NCBI GenBank assembly: GCA_023426855.1
Contig: JAEZBU010000006.1
Location: 1-6,126, forward strand
Direction of reading: 5' to 3'
Length of the DNA: 6,126 nt
Origin: Pseudomonadota bacterium
Lineage (GTDB): Bacteria > Pseudomonadota > Alphaproteobacteria > Rhizobiales > Hyphomicrobiaceae
Under the pieces are notes generated by a model that made no database searches, had not been told where the DNA came from, and saw nothing but the letters and a program-made list of their open reading frames with translations. A program made the translations under genes and the position numbers. Each line of letters opens with the position of its first letter. Positions within the stretch are counted from its first letter, which is position 1. This document shows positions 1 to 5,407 of this stretch, piece by piece.

Positions 1-51
1 AATGCTGCGAAAAAGATTCATTCCGATTTCACACGAATGGTGATATGCGCG

Positions 52-78
52 AAGCGCGCTGCACGGAGCAGTGCGCTT
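52..78 (+). promoter_or_regulatory. Stem-loop in the leader just upstream of aqpZ
   Basis: Bases 52-62 pair with 68-78 to give an 11-bp stem containing one G-T wobble (58 with 72) and a five-base loop ACGGA (63-67). It ends six bases before the AGGA ribosome-binding site of the aquaporin gene (85-88). No T-run follows on either strand, so it does not look like a standard intrinsic terminator. It could be a 5'-leader structure affecting aqpZ translation or mRNA stability, a dyad bound by a regulator, or the tail of an upstream gene lying outside the window. The structure is seen directly; the role is not known. Confidence 0.5.
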
Positions 79-96
79 AACTGCAGGACAATTGCC

Positions 97-804
97 ATGA
101 GCAAATCACTCGCCGAGTTTATCGGAACCTTCACGCTTGTGTTCTTCGGATGCGGCGCCGCCGTCATTGCCGGAATGGGTGCCGGACCGACTGCAATCGA
201 CATCCTTGGAATTTCATTCGCGTTTGGACTGGCGATCGTCGCAATGGCCTATGGCATCGGCCCGATTTCCGGTTGCCACGTTAATCCGGCCGTCAGTTTT
301 GGCGTACTGCTTGCCGGTCGCATGACGATCGGTGATTTCATCAAATACGTTATTGCGCAATGCCTCGGCGCAATTGCCGGCGCAGCGGTTCTTTATGTCA
401 TTCTTTCCGGAAAGGCTTCCGGCTGGAATGGCGGATTGGGCCAGAATGGCTGGGGCGCTGGTTATCTCGGCGAATACAATCTGCTTTCGGCATTTGTATT
501 TGAAGTCGTCGCCACATTCCTGTTTCTGGTCTGCATTCTCGGTGTGACGCAGCGCGGCAGCCCGGCGCATCTGGCTGGTCTGGCAATCGGCCTGACGCTG
601 GTCGCGATCCATATCGTCGGTATCAACGTCACCGGCGTTTCCGTCAATCCGGCGCGCTCGCTTGGCCCGGCGCTTGTCGGCGCAGGCGACAATCCGGGTG
701 CGCTCGCGCAACTGTGGTTGTTCCTTGTTGCGCCGATGATCGGCGCTGCCGCCGCGGGTATTCTATTCAGGCCGCGCGCGCTGCTGTCGGCTGAACCTGC
801 CTGA
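97..804 (+). CDS. aqpZ: Aquaporin Z-type water channel
   Basis: A 235-residue membrane protein of the MIP family, which forms tetrameric channels for rapid passive water flow across the inner membrane. Both half-helix NPA motifs are present: GCHVNPAVS (NPA at 63-65) and GVSVNPARSLGP (NPA at 184-186). Hydrophobic segments lie at about residues 6-26, 34-54, 82-104, 128-150, 157-176 and 203-224, the six-helix MIP pattern. Aligned with E. coli AqpZ, the pore filter is Phe43, His172, Val181 and Arg187. Phe, His and Arg match a water-selective channel, while Val replaces the usual AqpZ Thr. I chose the ATG at 97 because AGGA lies eight bases upstream and MSKSLAEFIGTF is the normal family N-terminus. 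An in-frame ATG at 37 would add 20 unrelated residues and read through the leader hairpin. It is the only plus-strand gene here and converges on the TfoX gene. Water rather than glycerol specificity is inferred from the His and Arg. Confidence 0.95.
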   Translation: MSKSLAEFIGTFTLVFFGCGAAVIAGMGAGPTAIDILGISFAFGLAIVAMAYGIGPISGCHVNPAVSFGVLLAGRMTIGDFIKYVIAQCLGAIAGAAVLYVILSGKASGWNGGLGQNGWGAGYLGEYNLLSAFVFEVVATFLFLVCILGVTQRGSPAHLAGLAIGLTLVAIHIVGINVTGVSVNPARSLGPALVGAGDNPGALAQLWLFLVAPMIGAAAAGILFRPRALLSAEPA

Positions 805-812
805 CGCAATAT

Positions 813-829
813 CCGCTCACGCCGAGCGG
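813..829. terminator. Possible shared hairpin between the convergent aqpZ and TfoX genes
   Basis: CCGCTC (813-818) and GAGCGG (824-829) form a perfect 6-bp GC-rich stem with the five-base loop ACGCC. It begins nine bases after the aqpZ stop and overlaps the stop codon of the minus-strand TfoX gene, so it could act for both convergent transcripts. Downstream on the plus strand there are only short T triplets (GTTTCGATTTG) and on the minus strand no T-run, so it is a weak candidate for an intrinsic terminator. Confidence 0.3.
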
Positions 830-1182
830 GCACGTTTCGATTTGCCACTGGCCGCAGCGCGACGCGCGGCGGCCAGTGCGTTTCTACCCCAAATCATCGC
901 CTCGTCCGGATCATCCCACAGACATTCCGGTGCCCTGCGATAAGACGCGATCACGGTCACACCCTTGCTGGTCTCATACGCGAACGCATCCAGCTCCTCG
1001 GCCTCGAACGCGGCGCGATTTTGCTCGTCGACCTTCAGGTGCAGCACATCGTCCGCGACGAGGCCGAACATCAAGCCGTCGCAATAGACACCGGCGCCGC
1101 CGAACATCCGGCGCACGCTGATTTGCCCCAGCGCCGCGAATTGATCCTTCAGCATATCGAGGAAGCCCGATGTCGTCGTCAT
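817..1182 (-). CDS. TfoX/Sxy N-terminal-domain protein
   Basis: A 121-residue protein consisting almost entirely of the TfoX N-terminal domain. Family marks are RRMFGGAGVY (residues 24-33), GLMFGLVADDVLHLKVD (36-52), a following Asn-Arg and Phe-Glu-Ala stretch, and a final helix with WGRNALAAARRAA (98-110). The C-terminal tail is short and basic (KSKRAR). In gamma-proteobacteria TfoX/Sxy is a two-domain regulator of competence. Single-domain proteins of about this length are common in alphaproteobacteria and have no settled function, so a competence role should not be assumed. A GTG at 1185 directly precedes the ATG at 1182. GAGGG (1189-1193) is six bases from the ATG but only three from the GTG, which favours the ATG. 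It starts 18 bases after the DUF924 stop and probably shares its transcript. Confidence 0.85.
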   Translation of the reverse strand: MTTTSGFLDMLKDQFAALGQISVRRMFGGAGVYCDGLMFGLVADDVLHLKVDEQNRAAFEAEELDAFAYETSKGVTVIASYRRAPECLWDDPDEAMIWGRNALAAARRAAASGKSKRARSA

Positions 1183-1200
1183 CACGGGCCCTCGACGAAC

Positions 1201-1776
1201 TCAGAACGAGCTGCCCGGCTGGGTCAGGAATTCGGTTTCTTCCGGCGACGACTGGCGTCCCAACACCTCGTTACGGTGCGGAAAGCGGCCGAACCGTGCA
1301 ATGATGTCCCGGTGCGCAATGGCGTAGCGGGTGTATTCTTCATCCCCGAGGCTGGAGAACAGTTCGACGGACTTGTCCTGATCGGCCAGCTTTTCGCTGT
1401 GCTCGAACGGCAAAAACATGAACGCAGATTCGTGCAGGCCGTAGTCCTTGCCGAAGCCGCGATCGAGCGCGCCCGTGGCGATCGCACGGGCAACCGGGTC
1501 CGCCGCGAACGCCTTCGGTGAGCCGCGAAACATATTGCGCGAGAACTGATCCAGCACGATGACCGCCGCCAGCGCGCGGCGCGAATTGGTCAATTGATCC
1601 TCGGCCGGAGCAGCCGCGATCTTTTCGTAAAGCTCCGTGAAGCGGTCGCGAATGAGCGCGTCGGTGCCATCGCTTTTTTCGAACCAAGCGGCCTTATCCA
1701 GCTCGCCGAACCAGAACGAGAGCACCTCATCGACCCACGCCGGATCGCCCACCGTAGATGCTGAATCTGCGGCCAT
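1201..1776 (-). CDS. DUF924 family protein
   Basis: A 191-residue soluble protein of the DUF924 family, which has an all-helical, TPR-like fold and no established biochemical function. Recognisable blocks are VLSFWFGE (residues 18-25) near the N-terminus, LDQFSRNMFRG (75-85), the HESAFMFLPFEHSE block (115-128), and FGRFPHRNEVLGR (162-174) near the C-terminus. The length is about normal for the family and nothing appears truncated. The ATG is well supported by a perfect AGGAGG (1782-1787) five bases upstream. The gene follows sufA in the same direction after 53 bases with no convincing terminator between them, so readthrough from the suf operon is possible. The strong ribosome site would also suit a transcript of its own. 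A functional link with Fe-S assembly is not supported by the sequence. Confidence 0.9.
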   Translation of the reverse strand: MAADSASTVGDPAWVDEVLSFWFGELDKAAWFEKSDGTDALIRDRFTELYEKIAAAPAEDQLTNSRRALAAVIVLDQFSRNMFRGSPKAFAADPVARAIATGALDRGFGKDYGLHESAFMFLPFEHSEKLADQDKSVELFSSLGDEEYTRYAIAHRDIIARFGRFPHRNEVLGRQSSPEETEFLTQPGSSF

Positions 1777-1781
1777 CTTTG

Positions 1782-1787
1782 CCTCCT
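1782..1787 (-). promoter_or_regulatory. Consensus ribosome-binding site of the DUF924 gene
   Basis: The minus strand reads AGGAGG here, a full match to the anti-Shine-Dalgarno consensus, five bases before the ATG at 1776. It is the strongest ribosome site in the window and settles the start of this gene. Confidence 0.85.
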
Positions 1788-1829
1788 GATACGTGTGCGG
1801 ATATGAGCCCGTGCGAGAAGACGGACGTC

Positions 1830-2216
1830 TCAGACCTTCATCGCTTCCAGCTTCTCCTTGGAAGCCGGCGTGATCGCAACGGAAACGCCGCAGCCACAGG
1901 CGCTCTGCTGGTTGGGATTGTTGAAGACGAACTGCGCCGACAGCTTGTCGATCACATAGTCCATCTCGGTGCCGAGCAGGAACAGCACAGCCTTCGGCTC
2001 GATCAGAACCTTGACGCCCTTATCCTCGACCACTTCGTCGAGCGGTTCCTGGCTCTCGGCCCAGGACATCGTGTATTCCATGCCGGCGCAGCCCGCGTTC
2101 TTGACGCCGACCCGCAGCGCTACGACGCCAGGACGTGACGCCATGATCTGCCGCACGCGCTCAGCAGCGGCGTCGGTCAGTGTCATTACCTTAGGCTTCG
2201 GTCGTAGGGTCGCCAT
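1830..2216 (-). CDS. sufA: A-type iron-sulfur carrier SufA (HesB/IscA family)
   Basis: A 128-residue cytosolic protein of the HesB/IscA/SufA family, which binds Fe-S clusters (or iron) and passes them to apo-enzymes after assembly on the SufBCD scaffold. The three cluster-ligand cysteines of the family are present: Cys43 in KNAGCAGMEY, and Cys107 and Cys109 in the SACGCGVS motif near the C-terminus. Other family features are the opening LTDAAAERVRQIM helix (residues 13-25) and the FVFNNPN segment (96-102). The protein is about 15 residues longer than the shortest members, split between the N-terminal lead and a lysine-containing tail. It is the last suf gene, 84 bases after the DUF59 gene. 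No strong ribosome site precedes the ATG at 2216. An internal ATG at 2186 has AAGG too close upstream, so the first ATG is kept. It is called SufA rather than IscA from its place in the suf cluster. Confidence 0.93.
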   Translation of the reverse strand: MATLRPKPKVMTLTDAAAERVRQIMASRPGVVALRVGVKNAGCAGMEYTMSWAESQEPLDEVVEDKGVKVLIEPKAVLFLLGTEMDYVIDKLSAQFVFNNPNQQSACGCGVSVAITPASKEKLEAMKV

Positions 2217-2300
2217 GACTTGTTCGCTCTGCGTTAAGTCCCGGATACCTGATATATAACCTGCTTCGCGGCGATTGCGAGCCTGCCTGGCGCAGGGCTG
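2217..2300 (-). other. 84-base gap before sufA with small repeats
   Basis: This is the only sizeable gap inside the suf operon. On the plus strand it holds a direct repeat ACCTG (2247-2251 and 2259-2263) flanking ATATATA. The minus strand therefore contains TTATATAT, which resembles a -10 box, but I see no good -35 partner. The 24 bases directly before the sufA ATG form an imperfect dyad: GACTT (2236-2240 read on the minus strand) against AAGTC (2217-2221), with CGC/GCG inside. CCTG-GCG-CAGG (2286-2296) is a minimal hairpin after the DUF59 stop. An internal promoter or a processing site for sufA is possible but unproven. Confidence 0.25.
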
Positions 2301-2741
2301 CTAGAACATGTTCAACGCGAGCTTGGCCTCATCGCTCATGCGGTCCTTGTCCCAAGGCGGATCGAACGTCAGTTCGACGCTGGCGCCGCTGACGCCGGGC
2401 ACAGTGGAAACCGCATCTTCCACCCACCTGGGCATTTCGCCCGCCACCGGACAGCCGGGAGCAGTCAGCGTCATCTGGATGGATACATGGCGGCTGTCAT
2501 CCACGTCGATCTTGTAGATCAGGCCCAACTCGTAGATATCGCTCGGAATTTCCGGATCATACACGGTCTTGAGCGCGGTGATGATGTCCGCGGTCAACCT
2601 CTCCAGTTCTTCAGCTGACAAGCTCGATCCTTCCACGGGCGTACCGCCCTGGGCAACCGTCAGCGGCACGCTGTCGGCCACCTCCGGCGACGCGCCGGGC
2701 TCGCTATCCATGATCACGTGGTCCTGGTGCTTCTCGTCCAT
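2301..2741 (-). CDS. SUF system Fe-S assembly protein, DUF59/MIP18 family (SufT-like)
   Basis: A 146-residue protein with a DUF59 (MIP18-type) domain from about residue 45 to the end. The diagnostic blocks are DPEIPSDIYELGLIY (62-76) and MTLTAPGCPVAGEMP (90-104), the latter carrying the conserved Cys97, then FDPPWDKDRMSDEAKLALNM near the C-terminus, typical of the DUF59 proteins encoded in suf operons. These proteins aid Fe-S protein maturation, probably in late steps or cluster delivery; the exact reaction is not settled. The first 40 or so residues are acidic and low in complexity and look disordered. The GGAG of an AGGAG site (2756-2760) directly follows the sufS stop TGA, whose last base supplies its first A, but lies 14 bases from the ATG at 2741, so a nearer GGA (nine bases) may serve. 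An in-frame ATG at 2711 with AGGA ten bases upstream is a credible alternative start that would remove ten residues. It lies between sufS and sufA. Confidence 0.9.
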   Translation of the reverse strand: MDEKHQDHVIMDSEPGASPEVADSVPLTVAQGGTPVEGSSLSAEELERLTADIITALKTVYDPEIPSDIYELGLIYKIDVDDSRHVSIQMTLTAPGCPVAGEMPRWVEDAVSTVPGVSGASVELTFDPPWDKDRMSDEAKLALNMF

Positions 2742-2759
2742 CGCGCGACGTCCAACTCC

Positions 2760-4037
2760 TCAGGCGAAGAACTCGTGGGCGCGGATCAACGCATCAGCAA
2801 GCGCATCGACCTCCGCCTTCGTGTTGTATACCCCAAAAGAGGCACGTGTCAGCGCCGGAACGCCGAAACGGTCCATCAGTGGCTGAGCGCAGTGATGGCC
2901 AGCGCGAACCGCAATCCCTGAGCGGTCGATGATCGTCGAGACGTCGTGAGGATGCAGGTCCTCGACGCTGAACGATACGATCGCACTCTTATCCGACGTG
3001 GTGCCGTACACTTTCAGCCAGTTCAGCTCAGACAGCCGCTGCTGGGCGTAGCGGGTCAACTCGTGCTCGTGCGCGGCGATATCATCGCGGCCGATCTGCA
3101 TCATATAGTTGAGGGCCGCACCAAGCCCAATCGCCTCGACGATCGGAGGCGTGCCGGCCTCGAACCTGTTCGGCACCTGGCCGTAGGTGATCTTATCGAC
3201 AGCGACGCTCTCGATCATCGAGCCGCCGCCCAGGAATGGGGGCAGTTTCTCCAGCAGCGCCTTCTTGCCATACAGCACGCCGATGCCCGTCGGCCCGTAG
3301 ACCTTGTGGCCGGTGAACACGTAGTAATCGCAATCGATATCGACGACGTCGACCGGCAGATGCACCGCACCCTGCGATCCATCGATCAGCACGGTGATGC
3401 CGCGCTCATGCGCAATCCGGCAGACCTCCTTCACCGGCACCACCGTACCAGTGACGTTCGACACATGCGCCAACGCTACCATCTTGGTGCGGGGCGTCAG
3501 CAGCCGCTCGAACTCTTCGATCAGGAACTCGCCGCTGTCGGAGATCGGCACCCACTTCAGCACCGCGCCCTTGCGCTCGCGCAGGAAGTGCCACGGCACG
3601 ATGTTGGAGTGGTGCTCCATGATCGAGAGCACGATCTCGTCGCCTTCCTGGATGTTGTCCATACCCCAGGCATACGACACCAGGTTGATCGCCTCGGTGG
3701 CATTCTTGGCGAAGATGATCTCATCCGTCGAGGCGGCATTGAGGAAGCGGCGCGTGATCTCGCGCGCGTCCTCGTACTTCTGGGTCGCGGTGTTCGACAG
3801 CAGATGAATGCCGCGATGCACGTTGGCGTATTCGAAACGCTGCACATGATCCATCGCCTCGATCACCGACTGCGGCTTCTGCGCCGACGCCGCGTTATCG
3901 AGGTAGACGAGCGGTTTGCCGTAAACTTCACGGAACAGGATCGGGAAGTCGGCACGAATGCGCTCGACGTCGAACGCCTGCCCGAGAGCCGGTTTCAGGT
4001 TTGCCGCAGTTTGTGTCAACGCATCGTCCGGCTCCAT
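2760..4037 (-). CDS. sufS: Cysteine desulfurase SufS
   Basis: A 425-residue pyridoxal-phosphate enzyme of the class V aminotransferase fold (type II, SufS/CsdA group). It converts L-cysteine to L-alanine and holds the sulfur as a persulfide for Fe-S assembly in the cytosol. Visible key residues: His143 in MEHHSNIVPW (cofactor stacking), Asp219 and Gln222 in LIDGSQG (cofactor contacts), Lys245 in FTGHKVYGPTG (Schiff base with PLP), and Cys383 in RAGHHCAQP (persulfide cysteine). RFEAGTPP (291-298) and the C-terminal TRASFGVYNT (397-406) are also typical. The RAGHHCAQP form with a short active-site loop marks the SufS type rather than IscS. The N-terminus is some 15-20 residues longer than E. 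coli SufS. AGGGA (4046-4050) lies eight bases before the ATG, supporting this start. The gene begins 15 bases after sufD. No SufE or SufU sulfur acceptor gene lies in the window. Confidence 0.97.
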   Translation of the reverse strand: MEPDDALTQTAANLKPALGQAFDVERIRADFPILFREVYGKPLVYLDNAASAQKPQSVIEAMDHVQRFEYANVHRGIHLLSNTATQKYEDAREITRRFLNAASTDEIIFAKNATEAINLVSYAWGMDNIQEGDEIVLSIMEHHSNIVPWHFLRERKGAVLKWVPISDSGEFLIEEFERLLTPRTKMVALAHVSNVTGTVVPVKEVCRIAHERGITVLIDGSQGAVHLPVDVVDIDCDYYVFTGHKVYGPTGIGVLYGKKALLEKLPPFLGGGSMIESVAVDKITYGQVPNRFEAGTPPIVEAIGLGAALNYMMQIGRDDIAAHEHELTRYAQQRLSELNWLKVYGTTSDKSAIVSFSVEDLHPHDVSTIIDRSGIAVRAGHHCAQPLMDRFGVPALTRASFGVYNTKAEVDALADALIRAHEFFA

Positions 4038-4052
4038 TGAGCCGTTCCCTGT

Positions 4053-5396
4053 TCAGCCGACCCGACGATCCATCCAGTCGCGCGCCGATTGCTTCAGCGC
4101 CTCTTGGATCGCCTCGTCCTCGACCTTCTCGATTGCCTCGCCGACGAAAGACTCGATCAGCAGCGCACGCGCTTCAGCTTCCGGAATCCCGCGCGACATA
4201 CAATAGAAAATCATCGTCGGATCGATCTCGGCGACGGTCGAGCCGTGGCCGCAGACCACGTCGTCGGCGTAGATTTCCAGCTCCGGCTTGCTGTCGAACT
4301 CGCAATCCGGTGACAGCATCAGTGCCTGCGCCATCTGCTTGCCGTCGGTCTTCTGCGCATCCTGCCGCACGATGACCTTGCCCTGGAAGATGCCGCGCGC
4401 GCGGTTATCCAGAACGCCCTTGTACAGTTCGCGGCTTTCGCAGCCCGGCACCGCGTGATCGACCACCAGCGTGGTATCGACGTGCTCGCTGCCTTGCACC
4501 AGGAACGCGCCCGAGCAATCGAGCTTGCTGTCTTCGCCGTTGAAGGTGACGAAGATCTGGTTGCGGGTCAGCCCGGTGCCGACCGTGAACTGGAACGCGC
4601 GATAGCTGGCATCGGCGCCGATACCCGCGTTGCAGCCCGACAGATGCACGGCCTTGCCGGTGTCGATCACCGACTTGATGTGCGTTACGGCTGCCTCATC
4701 GGCGACCACGATGTCGGTCTGGGTATTGGACTGGACATTCTCTGAGGCACCATCCAACGCCACGAATGCCTCGATCAGCGTCACCTTCGCGCCCTTGCCA
4801 ACGCTGACGACGTTGCGGGTGGTAATCGCCTTCTCGTCCTGGCCCGTGCGCGCGAAGACAAGTAGGATCGGCCGTTCGACCGTCACGCCATCGGCGACGC
4901 GGACCACCGCACCGTCCGTTGCGAATGCCGTATTCAACGCCGACAGCGCATCGTCCTGACGCGGCAGGCGAATGAGGTTCTCGCCGACCTTGTCCTGTGC
5001 ATCGGCCAGCGCTTCGCCCAACGCCTTGATATCGACGCCATCAGCGCCGGAAACACGCGACAACGCCTTGTTCCAGGCGCCGTTGACGAACACCACGCGC
5101 ACGGCATCAATTGCCGCCAGCGGTCCGAGCGCCTTTTCAAGCGCTTCGACGCTGGTCGCCGCAGCCGCGCCGACAGCCGGGGCCAGCGCTTCCTTCATCA
5201 GGCCGCGCAGGTCGGTGTACTTCCATTCCTCGACGCGCCGATGCGGCAAGCCGAGTGCCGCAAACGTGCCGATCGCACGGCGGCGCTGCTCGCGCACGGA
5301 GTTGCCGCCGGGCAGACGGCTTTCGACAGCCGTAAAGGCTTCCGTCAGGCCCGTTTCGGCCTTGGTCTTTGCCACACTCACGTTCATCTGGCTCAT
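4053..5396 (-). CDS. sufD: Fe-S cluster assembly scaffold protein SufD
   Basis: A 447-residue protein of the SufB/SufD family. With SufB and SufC it forms the SufBC2D scaffold on which Fe-S clusters are built; SufD is needed for iron acquisition and complex stability. The N-terminal helical part contains RRVEEWKYTDLRGL (residues 53-66), the usual SufD entry motif. The middle (about 160-380) is the right-handed beta-helix core, and the C-terminal helical part carries KPELEIYADDVVCGHGST (370-387). Cys382 and His384 in that block correspond to the E. coli SufD residues placed at the SufB-SufD interface. The frame stays open upstream into sufC, but those residues are a shadow of sufC and show no family similarity. 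Start choice is uncertain: GGAGG sits two bases from the ATG at 5396 and eleven from the ATG at 5387; a GTG at 5411 overlapping the sufC stop is a third option. It is close-packed between sufC and sufS. Confidence 0.95.
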   Translation of the reverse strand: MSQMNVSVAKTKAETGLTEAFTAVESRLPGGNSVREQRRRAIGTFAALGLPHRRVEEWKYTDLRGLMKEALAPAVGAAAATSVEALEKALGPLAAIDAVRVVFVNGAWNKALSRVSGADGVDIKALGEALADAQDKVGENLIRLPRQDDALSALNTAFATDGAVVRVADGVTVERPILLVFARTGQDEKAITTRNVVSVGKGAKVTLIEAFVALDGASENVQSNTQTDIVVADEAAVTHIKSVIDTGKAVHLSGCNAGIGADASYRAFQFTVGTGLTRNQIFVTFNGEDSKLDCSGAFLVQGSEHVDTTLVVDHAVPGCESRELYKGVLDNRARGIFQGKVIVRQDAQKTDGKQMAQALMLSPDCEFDSKPELEIYADDVVCGHGSTVAEIDPTMIFYCMSRGIPEAEARALLIESFVGEAIEKVEDEAIQEALKQSARDWMDRRVG

Positions 5397-5398
5397 AA

Positions 5399-5403
5399 CC
5401 TCC
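5399..5403 (-). promoter_or_regulatory. Oddly spaced ribosome-binding site of sufD
   Basis: The minus strand reads GGAGG in the 11-base sufC-sufD gap. It is only two bases from the first ATG (5396), closer than is normally efficient, and eleven bases from the in-frame ATG at 5387, slightly long. It therefore leaves open whether SufD starts MSQMN or MNVSV. Confidence 0.6.
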
Positions 5404-5407
5404 GCGC

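Noticed and set aside
37..96. Upstream ATG at 37 that would lengthen the aquaporin by 20 residues
   Set aside because: It has no ribosome site, reads through the leader hairpin, and adds residues absent from AqpZ proteins; the ATG at 97 has AGGA at good spacing.
121..720. Lower GC of aqpZ as evidence of recent transfer
   Set aside because: Hand counts give about 59% for aqpZ against about 62-63% for sampled lines of the other genes. The difference is small and is partly explained by Phe/Ile-rich membrane segments.
1021..1521. 166-codon plus-strand open frame across the TfoX and DUF924 genes
   Set aside because: It is antisense to two well-supported genes and has no recognisable domain.
1819..1830. 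Short inverted repeat AGACG-GA-CGTCT at the end of sufA as a terminator
   Set aside because: With a two-base loop only about four pairs can form, and no T-run follows on the minus strand.
2946..4040. 364-codon open frame on the plus strand opposite sufS
   Set aside because: It lies wholly antisense to a clear sufS, its translation is rich in Arg, His, Asp and Leu with no recognisable domain, and long antisense frames are expected in GC-rich genes with strong codon bias.
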